In this document: positions 8,882 through 17,380 of the stretch, piece by piece | How positions within the stretch are numbered: the first letter of the stretch is position 1 | Layout of the letters: each line of letters begins with the position of its first letter | NCBI RefSeq assembly: GCF_029978005.1 | Contig: NZ_JARKOZ010000032.1 | Span: 16,319-80,318 of the forward strand | From: Solidesulfovibrio sp. | GTDB lineage: Bacteria > Desulfobacterota > Desulfovibrionia > Desulfovibrionales > Desulfovibrionaceae | DNA length: 64,000 nucleotides | Direction of reading: 5' to 3' | The notes under the pieces: model-generated | What the model was told of the DNA's origin: nothing | Databases searched by the model: none | Seen by the model: the letters and a program-made list of their open reading frames with translations, nothing else | Translations under genes and position numbers: made by a program

Positions 8882-10003
8882 ATGGCCATCGAGCACAACT
8901 ACCTGCGCACCCGGGTGCGCCTGTCCCATATCGTCGCCAACTACCAGCGCCTTCGGGGCTTGGGCGGCCACGTGCTGGCCGTGGTCAAGGCCGACGCCTA
9001 CGGCCACGGGCTGGTGGAAACGGCCGCCGCCCTGGACGGGGTCGGCTGCGACGCCTTCGCCATCGGCTCCGTGGCCGAGGGCGCGGCCCTGCGCGACGCC
9101 GGGTCGCGAGCGGCCATCATCTCGCTTCTGGGACCCGTCCTGCCCGAGGACGACGCCCTGGCTCTGGAAAAGGACGTCGTGCCCTTTGTCCACGATTTCG
9201 GCCAGCTCGACCGCCTGGCCGGGGTCGCGGCCAAGGCCGGCAAAAAGGCCAGGGTGGCGCTCAAGTTCGACACGGGCATGGCCCGGCTGGGATTCGCCGA
9301 GGACGACGTGCCGCGCCTGCTTGCCCGCCTTGCCGGCCTGCCGTCCATCGAGCCGGTCATGGTCAGCTCCCACCTGGCCACGGCCGACGATCCCACGGCC
9401 TTCGACTACGTGAGCACGCAAGGCGGGCGCTTCGCCCGCATCTGCCAGGCGCTGCGCCACGGCGGGCTCGCCTTCGAGGCCTCGCTTTGCAACAGCGCCG
9501 GCATCCTGGCCCATGCCGGGGATTTCGGCTTCGACGCCCGGCGGGCCGGCATCGCGCTCTACGGCGTCAACCCCTTCGCCGGCACGGACCAGGAACACCT
9601 GGGCCAGGGGCTTTTGCCGGCCATGGAGACCGTGACACGCATCGTCTCGGTCCACGACCTGCCGCGCGGGGCCTCCATCAGCTACGGCCGGACATTCATC
9701 GCCGAGCGCGACATGCGCGTGGCCATCGTGGCCGCCGGCTACGCCGACGCCTACAGTCGGGGGCTCTCCAACAAGGGCTTCATGTGCCTGTCCGGCCGGC
9801 GCGTGCCCATCCTCGGCCGGGTGTGCATGCAGCTCACGGCCGTGGACGTCTCGGGGCTCGACCCCGCCCCGGGCGACCCCATCCACCTGCTCGGCGGCGA
9901 CGGCCCGGGCGCGGTCAGCGCCGACGACCTGGCCCTGTGGTGGGACACCATCCCCTACGAGGTCTTCTGCCTCTTCGGCCTCAATCCCCGGGAATACGTC
10001 TAG
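8882..10003 (+). CDS. alr: Alanine racemase
   Basis: Alr supplies D-alanine for peptidoglycan. The 373-residue fold-type III PLP enzyme has the Schiff-base Lys36 in [10 protein letters not shown] and the second catalytic base Tyr268 in SISYGRTF. The ATG follows a strong AAAGGAGG site. It is transcribed away from mutL, leaving about 100 bases for both promoters. A clear intrinsic terminator follows about 130 bases after the stop. Confidence 0.95.
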   Translation: MAIEHNYLRTRVRLSHIVANYQRLRGLGGHVLAVVKADAYGHGLVETAAALDGVGCDAFAIGSVAEGAALRDAGSRAAIISLLGPVLPEDDALALEKDVVPFVHDFGQLDRLAGVAAKAGKKARVALKFDTGMARLGFAEDDVPRLLARLAGLPSIEPVMVSSHLATADDPTAFDYVSTQGGRFARICQALRHGGLAFEASLCNSAGILAHAGDFGFDARRAGIALYGVNPFAGTDQEHLGQGLLPAMETVTRIVSVHDLPRGASISYGRTFIAERDMRVAIVAAGYADAYSRGLSNKGFMCLSGRRVPILGRVCMQLTAVDVSGLDPAPGDPIHLLGGDGPGAVSADDLALWWDTIPYEVFCLFGLNPREYV

Positions 10004-10319
10004 CCCCGCGTCCGCTTTCGGGACGTCGCGCGAGGGGCATGCCCGCGAACGGGCGGTCCGTGCGCGGGCGGTGCGCCGCATCGCCCGGTTTTCCGGAACC
10101 TTCTTCGCCTGTTCCCGGCAGGCATGCCGGCGCGTCGCGTCCGCCCCTGGCCGGACGCTTTTTTTATATCAGACTAAAAATATCTAATTTATCTCTGGCC
10201 ACGACGGCAGGGCGGCCTTATCCTGAGGGCAGGATTCGGGCCCCGCAAGCCGGCTTGCCCGGAGGGCCGGCGCATCGACGGATCTCCTTTTTCAGAAATT
10301 CTTGCAGGAGACAGCGTCA
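10004..10319. other. 316-base gap between alr and guaD
   Basis: The gap holds the alr terminator (10137-10165), an unusually AT-rich patch (about 10159-10196) that may carry the guaD promoter, and a perfect 14-base palindrome at 10245-10258 (GCAAGCCGGCTTGC). No purine riboswitch core and no coding sequence were recognised. Confidence 0.5.
10137..10165 (+). terminator. Intrinsic terminator downstream of alr
   Basis: Seven-base perfect arms GCGTCCG and CGGACGC enclose an eight-base loop and are followed directly by seven T residues. Confidence 0.85.
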
Positions 10320-11738
10320 ATGGAAACTCCAAGCGCCAGGAAGCACGCCATACGCGGCATGTTCTTCGATCTGCTTGACGATCCCTGGAAGCATGCCGAC
10401 AAGGAACAGGAGGCGGCCCGTTTCGTTGCGGACGGCCTTCTCGTCGTGGAAAACGGAAAGATCGTGGATTTCGGCCCCGCAGGCGAGGTCGCCCCGCGCC
10501 ATGAAGGCGTCGAGACCACTCACATCAAGGACCGGCTCATTCTGCCGGGATTCATCGACGGCCACATCCACTTCCCCCAGGTGCGCGTGCTCGGCGCCTA
10601 CGGCAACCAGTTGCTGGACTGGCTGCAGAAGTGGATCTTCCCCGAGGAGATCAAGTACAGCGACCGCGCCTATGCCAAGGAAGCGGCGGGAAAGTTCTTC
10701 GACGCGCTTCTGGCCGGCGGCACCACCACCTGTCAGGCGTTTACCACCAGCTCGCCGGTGTCGACCGAGGAGTTTTTCGACGAGGCCACGCGCCGCAACA
10801 TGCGGGTCATCGCGGGCCTCACCGGCGTGGACCGTTTCGCGCCCAAGGAATTCCTGATCAGTCCCGACGACTTCTACACCGAGTCCAAGCGGCTCATCGA
10901 GCGCTACCACCGCAAGGGCCGCAACCTCTACGCCATCACCCCCCGCTTCGCCGTGGGCTGCACCGGCGAGATGATGGACCGCTGCCGCCGGCTCAAGGAG
11001 GAGCACCCCGACTGCTGGGTCAACACCCACATCTCGGAAAATCCCTCGGAAATCCGCACGGCCAAGGAGCATTTCCCCGAGTGCTCGGACTACACCCAGG
11101 TCCACGAGGAGCACGGACTTCTCGGGCCGAAGTTCACGGCCGGGCACGGCATCTGGCTCTCAAACGATGAGATGCGTCGGTTTTCCAAGGCCGGCGCGGC
11201 CATATCCTTCTGTCCGCTGTCCAACCTTTTCCTCGGCAGCGGGCTTTTCCGCCTGGGCCGGGCCAAGGATCCCGAGCATCCGGTGCGGCTGTCGGTCGGC
11301 AGCGACATGGGAGGCGGCAATGCGTTCAGCCTCGTGCGCGTGCTGGAGGAGGCCTACAAGGTCGGCATGTGCAACAACACCATGCTCGATGGCTCCGTGG
11401 ACCCGCGCGCCCAGGACCTGGCCGAGGCCGACCGCAACAAGCTCTCGCCCTACCGGGCCTTCTACCTGGCCACCCTCGGCGGAGCCCATTCCCTCTACCT
11501 CGACGACCTCCTCGGCAATTTCCAGCCGGGCAAGGAGGCCGATTTCGTGGTCCTCGACTGGAACGCCGGACAGGCGGCCATGGCCTGGCATCAATCCCTG
11601 GCCGTAGGCGAGGCCGGGCCGCGCACCATCGAGGAAGCGGCGCAGGTGCTTTTCGGCGTCATGGCCGCGGGCGACGACCGCAACGTGGACGAGACCTGGA
11701 TCGCCGGCGAGCGTGCCTACGCCAAGGCCGCGTCGTGA
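10320..11738 (+). CDS. guaD: Guanine deaminase
   Basis: GuaD hydrolyses guanine to xanthine and ammonia in purine salvage or catabolism. The 472-residue amidohydrolase has the metal-binding HxH of strand 1 in GFIDGHIHFPQ (His82, His84), the later histidines in NTHISEN and GHGIWLS, and the metal Asp in SVGSDMGGG. The ATG at 10320 follows AGGAG with a spacing of nine; a TTG six codons upstream would overlap that ribosome site. No other purine genes adjoin it. A different aminohydrolase substrate is possible but the guanine deaminase pattern is strong. Confidence 0.92.
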   Translation: METPSARKHAIRGMFFDLLDDPWKHADKEQEAARFVADGLLVVENGKIVDFGPAGEVAPRHEGVETTHIKDRLILPGFIDGHIHFPQVRVLGAYGNQLLDWLQKWIFPEEIKYSDRAYAKEAAGKFFDALLAGGTTTCQAFTTSSPVSTEEFFDEATRRNMRVIAGLTGVDRFAPKEFLISPDDFYTESKRLIERYHRKGRNLYAITPRFAVGCTGEMMDRCRRLKEEHPDCWVNTHISENPSEIRTAKEHFPECSDYTQVHEEHGLLGPKFTAGHGIWLSNDEMRRFSKAGAAISFCPLSNLFLGSGLFRLGRAKDPEHPVRLSVGSDMGGGNAFSLVRVLEEAYKVGMCNNTMLDGSVDPRAQDLAEADRNKLSPYRAFYLATLGGAHSLYLDDLLGNFQPGKEADFVVLDWNAGQAAMAWHQSLAVGEAGPRTIEEAAQVLFGVMAAGDDRNVDETWIAGERAYAKAAS

Positions 11739-11810
11739 CCCGGCATGCGTCGTCGGCCGCGACCGGGACTCGACCGGGCGCGGCCGGCGGCGGGCCGAAA
11801 GGAGGTCGAC

Positions 11811-12458
11811 ATGGAAGTGCGCGTGGCCCGGGCTTCGGCCGTGGCGTCCCAACGGGTGCCTCCCGGGCGGGAGGAATGGTTCCTGGCCTGGCAACGCGGG
11901 GTCTCGGCCGCGGCCGAGACCTTTCCCGGCTATCGCGGTGCGGACGTCTATCCGCCGGGGCCAGGACAGGGCGAGCAGTGGATCGCGGTGATCCATTTCG
12001 ACGCGCCCGAGCAGCTCGACGCCTGGCTGGCGTCTCCGGTGCGGGCGCAGTGGGTGGCGAAGCTTCGGGAGAACGTGGGCGATTTCGAGCTGGAGGCCTT
12101 TTCCCGGGGCTTCGGCCCCTGGTTCGCCTGCCTTCGCGACGCGCCGGACCGGGCCGCGCCCGCGGGCTGGAAGATGGCCCTGGTGGTGCTCCTGGGGCTT
12201 TACCCCACGGTGATGGTCCTGACGCTTTTCCCAGGGCCGCTTCTGGCGCCCCTGGGCCTGCCCGTGTCCATGCTCCTTGGCAACGCCATGAGCATCGCCA
12301 TCCTGCAATGGGGGGTGATGCCGCTTTTAAGCGCCGCCTTCGCCACCTGGCTTACGGCCTCGGGCCCGGCCGGCCGCCGGGCGACTCTGCTGGGCCTGGC
12401 GGTCATCGCCGCGTGCCTGGCCTTGCTGGTTCTTTTCTTCGGGGCGGTGGCGGGGTAG
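11811..12458 (+). CDS. ABM-domain protein with C-terminal membrane helices
   Basis: The 215-residue protein starts after a textbook AAAGGAGG. Residues 1-110 look like an antibiotic-biosynthesis-monooxygenase (ABM) ferredoxin-like fold (REEWFLAWQRGVSAAAETFPGYRG; WIAVIHFDAPEQLDAWL). Residues about 120-215 contain three hydrophobic segments. This matches an uncharacterised conserved family that joins an ABM domain to membrane helices. Function is unknown; the ABM name does not prove oxygenase activity, and an oxygenase would be unusual in a strict anaerobe. It follows guaD by 72 bases. Confidence 0.7.
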   Translation: MEVRVARASAVASQRVPPGREEWFLAWQRGVSAAAETFPGYRGADVYPPGPGQGEQWIAVIHFDAPEQLDAWLASPVRAQWVAKLRENVGDFELEAFSRGFGPWFACLRDAPDRAAPAGWKMALVVLLGLYPTVMVLTLFPGPLLAPLGLPVSMLLGNAMSIAILQWGVMPLLSAAFATWLTASGPAGRRATLLGLAVIAACLALLVLFFGAVAG

Positions 12459-12482
12459 AAGCGCGGCCTTCGACCGGAACGC

Positions 12483-13901
12483 TCAGGTCCGGGTCGGGAT
12501 GCCGTGGATGCGCAGGTAGCGGTAGAGGCTCTGCTTGCCGAGCTCGGACATCTCGCAGGCCTTGTGGATGTCGCCGCCGGTCTGCTGCATGAGGCTTCGG
12601 AAGTAGCGGTACTCGGTGTCCTTCTTGTAGGCGTCGAAGGGCGTGATCGCCATCTCCCCCGAAGCGGCGGCGGGTTCGGCCTGGGGCGACGGCTCGAGTT
12701 CCAGGCCGTTCGTCGCGTCCTGCCGCTTGCCGCTCATGACGCGGATGCGCACCTCGGGCGGCAGGTGCTTGGGGTAGAGGGTGGGCTCGAACTGGGCGCG
12801 CACGATGATGTTTTCCATAAGGTTGACCAGTTCGCGCACGTTGCCCGGCCAGTCGTACTCCTGGAGGCAGTCCAGGAACTCCGGCGAGAAGCCCTTGAGC
12901 GGCACCTTGTACTTCTTGCAGTAGGCGTTCATGTAGTGGATGGTCAGCTCGCGGATGTCCTCGCCGCGCTCGCGCAGGGGCGGAATGTGGATGTGCATGG
13001 TGCGCAGGCGGAAAAGCAGGTCGTTGCGGAAGTCGCCCAACGCCACCAGGGCTTCGAGGTCCTTGTTCGTGGCGGCGACCAGGCGGAAGTCGCTGGTCTC
13101 CTCCTCCTTGGCGCCGACCGGGCGGAAGCGGCGCTCCTGGAGCACGCGCAAAAACGCCTTCTGCTGGGAAAAGGGCAGCTCGCCCACCTCGTCGAGGAAA
13201 AGCGTCCCCTTGTCCGCCTGCTTGATGAGGCCTTCCTGTTTTTTTTCCGCGCCGGTGAACGCCCCCTTGGCGTGGCCGAAGAGCACCGACTCGATGAGCG
13301 TTTCCGTGAGGCTCGAGCAGTCCACCACCACGAAGGGCCCTTCGGCCCGGTCGCTGTTGTCGTGGATGGCCCGGGCGAAGAGCTCCTTGCCCGTGCCGGT
13401 CTCGCCGGTAATCAGCGTGTTGGCGTCGGCGTTGGCTGCCTGAGCCACGAGGTCCAGGCAGCTGGCCACGCGCTGGCTGTTGCCGATGATGCCCTCGCGC
13501 TTAAGCGCCACGGTCGGCGGGCGGTGGGTGAATTTTTCCTTGCGGTACTGGAGGGCGCGAATGAGCGGCAGGGTCATGGACTCGGCCGTGGCCGGCTTCT
13601 CGATGTAGTCCCAGGCGCCGTTCTTGATGGCCAGTTCCGCGCCGTTGGGGTAGCTCGCGCCGGTGAAGATGATGACTTCCGGGGCCTTGTCGCGTTCGGT
13701 GATCCTGGGGATGGACAGCAGGCCGTTGCCGTCGGGCAGGTCCACGTCGAGGTAGACGACATCGTAGATTTCGTTGTCCAGGGCCTCGAGCCCCTTGGTC
13801 AGGCTCGGGCGCGCCTCGACCTCGTGCCCCATGCCCTCGATGACCAGCTTGCACACCTCGCGGATGTGGGTGTCGTCGTCGATCACCAGAATCTTCGCCA
13901 T
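12483..13901 (-). CDS. Sigma-54-dependent response regulator (NtrC family)
   Basis: The 472-residue activator has three domains. The receiver (1-120) has the acidic pocket IDDD and the likely phospho-acceptor Asp52 (YLDVDLPDGNG). The AAA+ domain has Walker A GETGTGKE, an intact GAFTGA loop for sigma-54 contact, and Walker B GTLFLDEVGE. A Fis-type helix-turn-helix closes the protein. No histidine kinase adjoins it, so its partner is encoded elsewhere. The segment between the AAA+ domain and the HTH is Ala/Pro-rich. Confidence 0.9.
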   Translation of the reverse strand: MAKILVIDDDTHIREVCKLVIEGMGHEVEARPSLTKGLEALDNEIYDVVYLDVDLPDGNGLLSIPRITERDKAPEVIIFTGASYPNGAELAIKNGAWDYIEKPATAESMTLPLIRALQYRKEKFTHRPPTVALKREGIIGNSQRVASCLDLVAQAANADANTLITGETGTGKELFARAIHDNSDRAEGPFVVVDCSSLTETLIESVLFGHAKGAFTGAEKKQEGLIKQADKGTLFLDEVGELPFSQQKAFLRVLQERRFRPVGAKEEETSDFRLVAATNKDLEALVALGDFRNDLLFRLRTMHIHIPPLRERGEDIRELTIHYMNAYCKKYKVPLKGFSPEFLDCLQEYDWPGNVRELVNLMENIIVRAQFEPTLYPKHLPPEVRIRVMSGKRQDATNGLELEPSPQAEPAAASGEMAITPFDAYKKDTEYRYFRSLMQQTGGDIHKACEMSELGKQSLYRYLRIHGIPTRT

Positions 13902-14028
13902 TTGGCCTCCCTTGTGTCCCCCGACACACGGGAATGTGTAAGGGGTAGCGCCCTTTTTGTCGAGACGGGGCGGCGCGACGTTTGACGGGGGCCGGCCCGG
14001 TTCGTAAGGATCGGGTCAGGAGGCGGAC

Positions 14029-14463
14029 ATGACCGACGAAACGACCCCGCGGCGGCGGCCCATCCTGGTCTGGGTGATCTTTCTTTTCTACCTCGTCAGT
14101 TCCGTGCAGGTGATCGTGGGGCTTTTCTTCGTCACGGCCGGCGGCGTGGCCATGGCCCCGGAGCAGCAGGCCTACCTGGCCAAGTTCACGGTCATGGACC
14201 GGGTGATCGGCTACGTGAACGCCGGGCTCACCCTGGTCGGGGTGACGCTTCTTTTCGCCTTGCGCAAGCGGGCGGTGAGCGTGCTGGCCCTGGCGTTTGC
14301 CTGCAACATGTTCTCCACGGCCGTGGTCTGGTACAAGACCGACCCCTTTTCCGTCATCTCTCCCAAGGGGCTCATCGCCCAGGGCCTGAGCGTCGTGCTT
14401 TTCGGCGCGGTGGTCTTCTACGCCTGGCGGCTGGACAAGCGGGGAGTGTTGTGCAGGCCGTGA
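14029..14463 (+). CDS. Four-helix membrane protein of unknown function
   Basis: The 144-residue protein has about four hydrophobic segments (residues about 12-35, 58-76, 80-98, 112-132) with short loops and an Arg-rich N-terminus (PRRRPILVW). The start follows GGAGGCGG closely. I do not recognise the family. It may be cotranscribed with the small coiled-coil membrane protein 75 bases downstream. Confidence 0.6.
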   Translation: MTDETTPRRRPILVWVIFLFYLVSSVQVIVGLFFVTAGGVAMAPEQQAYLAKFTVMDRVIGYVNAGLTLVGVTLLFALRKRAVSVLALAFACNMFSTAVVWYKTDPFSVISPKGLIAQGLSVVLFGAVVFYAWRLDKRGVLCRP

Positions 14464-14537
14464 GGCAGTCCCTATAAACGGTTTTGGAATGCGGCGGCGT
14501 TCTTGACTCGCCCCATGAAGTACGGCAGGAGAAAAGC

Positions 14538-14816
14538 ATGACGCTTTTGTTCGATCAATCCAAGGCTATCGAAAAAGCCCTCGGCGAGGAAGCCGCCAAA
14601 CCGGTCATCGAAGCGTTTCAGACTTCGGATCAACGCGTGATGTCGGCCTTGCTGGCCGAGGTGGCGACCAAGGCCGACGTGGAGCGGTTGCGCGGGGAGC
14701 TCAACGCGCGCTTGGCGCGTCTGGAAAACATGGTCAAGGTGCTCATCGGGCTGGCGGCGCTCGCCGTGGCTTTTTTCAGCCCGGTTGCCGAAAAATTGCT
14801 GGGCCATCTCAAATAA
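14538..14816 (+). CDS. Small coiled-coil plus membrane-anchor protein (DUF1640-like)
   Basis: The 92-residue protein has a charged N-terminal part, a predicted coiled coil (TKADVERLRGELNARLARLE) and one C-terminal membrane segment (MVKVLIGLAALAVAFFS). This layout resembles the DUF1640/CCDC90 family. The ATG at 14538 has GGAG seven bases ahead; an upstream in-frame ATG at 14484 lacks a ribosome site. Function is unknown. Confidence 0.6.
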   Translation: MTLLFDQSKAIEKALGEEAAKPVIEAFQTSDQRVMSALLAEVATKADVERLRGELNARLARLENMVKVLIGLAALAVAFFSPVAEKLLGHLK

Positions 14817-14837
14817 CGCCTCTCCTGCTTCCCCGCC

Positions 14838-15584
14838 TCAAACGCTTCGCGCCATGACGACTTCGTAGGTCGTGGCCATGCCGTCCCCGGCGCGAAAGCG
14901 CTCTTCATAATACCGCACGAAGTCCCGATACCGCTTGGGGCTTCCCGCCTTGGCTCCCGGGGTGTGCGTGACGCCCGCGCCCTTGAGGCTTCGCAGCATG
15001 GCGGCCACGCTCTCGTGCGTGATGACATGCGTCTCTTCGCTGATCGAAGCTGTGACGCCCGGCAGACTCGCGAAAAGCTCCCGATAAAACGAGGCCGGCC
15101 GCATGGGGTAGACCGCGCCGAAACCCGTGGCCCGCGACGCCTCCTCCAGTTCCCGAAGCGTCCCCTCCACGTAAAGCGCGAGGGCGAAGCCGCCGCCCGG
15201 GCGCAGCAAGGCCAGATCGGCCGGGATGGACGCGGACGGGGCGGCGTACCAGTGCATGGCCGAGGCCGAGCACAGGAAATCGAAGGTGGCCGGGCGAAAC
15301 GGCGGCTGCTCGCCGTCGGCCGCGACCTTGCGCGCCCCGGGCATGGCGGCGTGCTCCAGCATGCCGGGCGAGAGGTCGAGGGCCACGTAGACGCCGCACT
15401 TATGGCGCGGCGCGAGCTCGCGCGTGAGCAGGCCGCTGCCCGCGCCGATCTCCAGCACGCGGCCGCGAAGCTCCGGCGGACAGAGATCGGCCAGGCGCGC
15501 CGCCACGAGCCGCTGCACCCGGGCCGCGCCCTCGTAGGTGGCCCCGGCCCGGTCGAAACGCCGGCGGATGGGATCGGTCTTCAC
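14838..15584 (-). CDS. bioC: Malonyl-[ACP] O-methyltransferase BioC
   Basis: BioC methylates the malonyl-ACP carboxylate so that fatty-acid enzymes can build the pimeloyl chain. The 248-residue class I SAM methyltransferase starts with the BioC-like RRRFDRAGATYEGAARVQ and has motif I VLEIGAGSGLLTREL. The start is a GTG inside the GTGA overlap with the upstream hydrolase. It ends the bioF-hydrolase-bioC unit, in which each gene overlaps the next by four bases. Confidence 0.88.
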   Translation of the reverse strand: MKTDPIRRRFDRAGATYEGAARVQRLVAARLADLCPPELRGRVLEIGAGSGLLTRELAPRHKCGVYVALDLSPGMLEHAAMPGARKVAADGEQPPFRPATFDFLCSASAMHWYAAPSASIPADLALLRPGGGFALALYVEGTLRELEEASRATGFGAVYPMRPASFYRELFASLPGVTASISEETHVITHESVAAMLRSLKGAGVTHTPGAKAGSPKRYRDFVRYYEERFRAGDGMATTYEVVMARSV

Positions 15585-16180
15585 GCCGGAAGCTCCGCCA
15601 GAAGGGCAGGGGAGGGGAAATGCCCGCCGTCGTGCACGGCAAGCTTCGCGCCGGGAAGCAGGGCCAGCGCCCTGTCCAGGGCCTTGCGGCGCACGATGCG
15701 GTCCCCCTCTCCCCAGACCACGGCGACGTTGGCGGCCGGGACCGGCGCGTCGGCCACGGTAGAGGCCAGGAGATAGTCGAGCCCGGTCGCCAGGAGCCCG
15801 GCCCAGTCCGGATTCCAGGCCGGCGCGCCGGGCACGCCGCAGTTGCCCCAGAAGGCGCGCACGGTCGCCTCGGGTGCGCTCGCCATGGCGTCGCGCATGG
15901 ACCGGACCAGGCGCTCGGGAAAGCTGTCGGCAAAACGGGCGAAGGGCGCGATAAGCACCACCTTGCGGCAGTTCGGGAAAAGGGCCGCGCCGTGGCGCAG
16001 CAGCATGTGCGCGCCCGTGGACCAGCCCATGAGCAGGCGCGGCCGGGCGGCCGCGACCCGGGCGACAAGCGTCGCCTCGTCGCCGTCCAGAAACGGCGCG
16101 GCGAAAGCGGCGCGGCCCGAAAGCCCGGGAAAGAGCGTTTCGGGACCGGCCCAGCCGGAGAGGAAAAACGCGTCGGTCAT
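15581..16180 (-). CDS. Alpha/beta hydrolase, probable pimeloyl-[ACP] methyl ester esterase (BioH/BioG role)
   Basis: The 199-residue hydrolase has the nucleophile elbow GWSTG (Ser54), an acid in WGEGDRIV and a His in DGGHFPS, a complete triad. It sits between bioF and bioC with four-base overlaps at both ends, the position of BioG or BioH in many biotin operons. Its inferred job is to cleave the methyl ester and stop chain elongation at pimeloyl-ACP, the BioF substrate. I cannot assign it to the BioG or BioH subfamily from sequence alone. Confidence 0.75.
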   Translation of the reverse strand: MTDAFFLSGWAGPETLFPGLSGRAAFAAPFLDGDEATLVARVAAARPRLLMGWSTGAHMLLRHGAALFPNCRKVVLIAPFARFADSFPERLVRSMRDAMASAPEATVRAFWGNCGVPGAPAWNPDWAGLLATGLDYLLASTVADAPVPAANVAVVWGEGDRIVRRKALDRALALLPGAKLAVHDGGHFPSPALLAELPA

Positions 16181-17355
16181 GGAAAAAACGAAACCCGGAG
16201 CCTGGAAAAGCCGAGGCGGATGCGACGCACGTCCTCGTCCGTGAGGTCGGCCCGAAGCGACAGGCGAAGCCTCGCCGTGCCATCGGGCACGGTGGGCGGC
16301 CGCACGGCGGCCACGAGCAGCCCCTCGGCCATGAGCAACGCCTGGGCGTGGAGCGCCACCCGGTTGCGGCCGCAGGCCACGGGGATGATCTGGGTGGTCG
16401 AGCCCATGGTGTCGAAGCCCAGTCCGTTCAAATGGTCCCGGATCTCCTTGGACAGGCGCATGAGCCGCGTGCCGAGGGCCGGATTGGCCTTGATGTGGCG
16501 CAGCGCCGCCAACGCCGCGCCGAGCACCGCCGGCGGCAGGGCCGTGGAAAAGATGAACGAGCGGCCGCGGTTGCGCAAAAGCTCGATGGTCTCCACCCGG
16601 CCGGCGATGAACCCGCCCTGGGACCCCAGCGCCTTGCTGAGCGTCCCCACGTGCACGTCCACGTCATCGGAGAGCCCAAGAGCCGCCGTCAGGCCGCGTC
16701 CCCGGCCGATCACCCCGGTGGCGTGGGCCTCGTCCACAACCACCAGCGCCCCGTGGGCTTTGCCAAGCTCGACGATCCGCGCTAAGGGAGCCACGTCGCC
16801 GTCCATGCTGAAGACCGTGTCCGTGACCACGATTTTCTTCTCGGCCTGCGCCTCGCGCGTGAGCAACCGCTCCAGATGCTCCATGTCCAGATGCCGATAG
16901 CGCACGAGCCGGGCTCCGGAGAGCCGGATGCCGTCGATGATGCTGGCGTGGTTGAGGCGGTCGGAAAAAACTACGGTATGCCGGTCGGCCAGGGCGGAGA
17001 AGACGGCCAGGTTGGCGGCGTAGCCGCTGCCGGTGACCAGCGCCGCTTCCTGGTACTTGAACGAGGCCAGCTCCGCCTCCAGCGTCTCGGCCAGGGCGAA
17101 GTTGCCGGTGATGAGCCGCGAGGCCCCGGACGAGCAACCGTAACGCTCCAGGGCCTTGGCCGCGCCGAGGACGAGATCCATGTGCCCGGCAAGGCCGAGG
17201 TAGTTGTTGGAGGCGAGGTTCAAGACCCGCGTTCCCGAATAGAGCAATTCCCGGGCCGCGCCGTCGTCTATCGGCGGTATGGTCCGGAAACTGTCCGAGT
17301 TGCGAAGCCTGGCCGCCTCGGGCACGATGTATCTGCCGAAAAAGGATGTACTCAT
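16177..17355 (-). CDS. bioF: 8-amino-7-oxononanoate synthase
   Basis: BioF condenses pimeloyl-thioester with alanine to give KAPA. The protein is about 392 residues from the ATG at 17355 (STSFFGRYIVPEAARL). PLP motifs are VVVDEAHATGV and the Lys in HVGTLSKALGSQGG; SNNYLGLAGH is the family glycine loop. The frame allows upstream ATGs at 17388 and 17382 with a weak AGGGA site, so the start is uncertain by up to 11 codons. It runs divergently from bioA with at most 25 bases between starts. Confidence 0.92.
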   Translation of the reverse strand: MSTSFFGRYIVPEAARLRNSDSFRTIPPIDDGAARELLYSGTRVLNLASNNYLGLAGHMDLVLGAAKALERYGCSSGASRLITGNFALAETLEAELASFKYQEAALVTGSGYAANLAVFSALADRHTVVFSDRLNHASIIDGIRLSGARLVRYRHLDMEHLERLLTREAQAEKKIVVTDTVFSMDGDVAPLARIVELGKAHGALVVVDEAHATGVIGRGRGLTAALGLSDDVDVHVGTLSKALGSQGGFIAGRVETIELLRNRGRSFIFSTALPPAVLGAALAALRHIKANPALGTRLMRLSKEIRDHLNGLGFDTMGSTTQIIPVACGRNRVALHAQALLMAEGLLVAAVRPPTVPDGTARLRLSLRADLTDEDVRRIRLGFSRLRVSFFP

Positions 17356-17380
17356 GGCTGACGGTTCCGGGAGGGAGTCC

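Noticed and set aside
5125-8898. A single 1257-codon open frame on the minus strand spanning hisF, hisH and the mutL region
   Set aside because: Only the last 259 codons are HisF. The rest is Arg/Gly/Pro-rich and lies in the wrong frame over hisH and mutL, an effect of high GC.
10166-10319. Purine riboswitch upstream of guaD
   Set aside because: No conserved three-way-junction core was found; only an AT-rich patch and one palindrome are visible.
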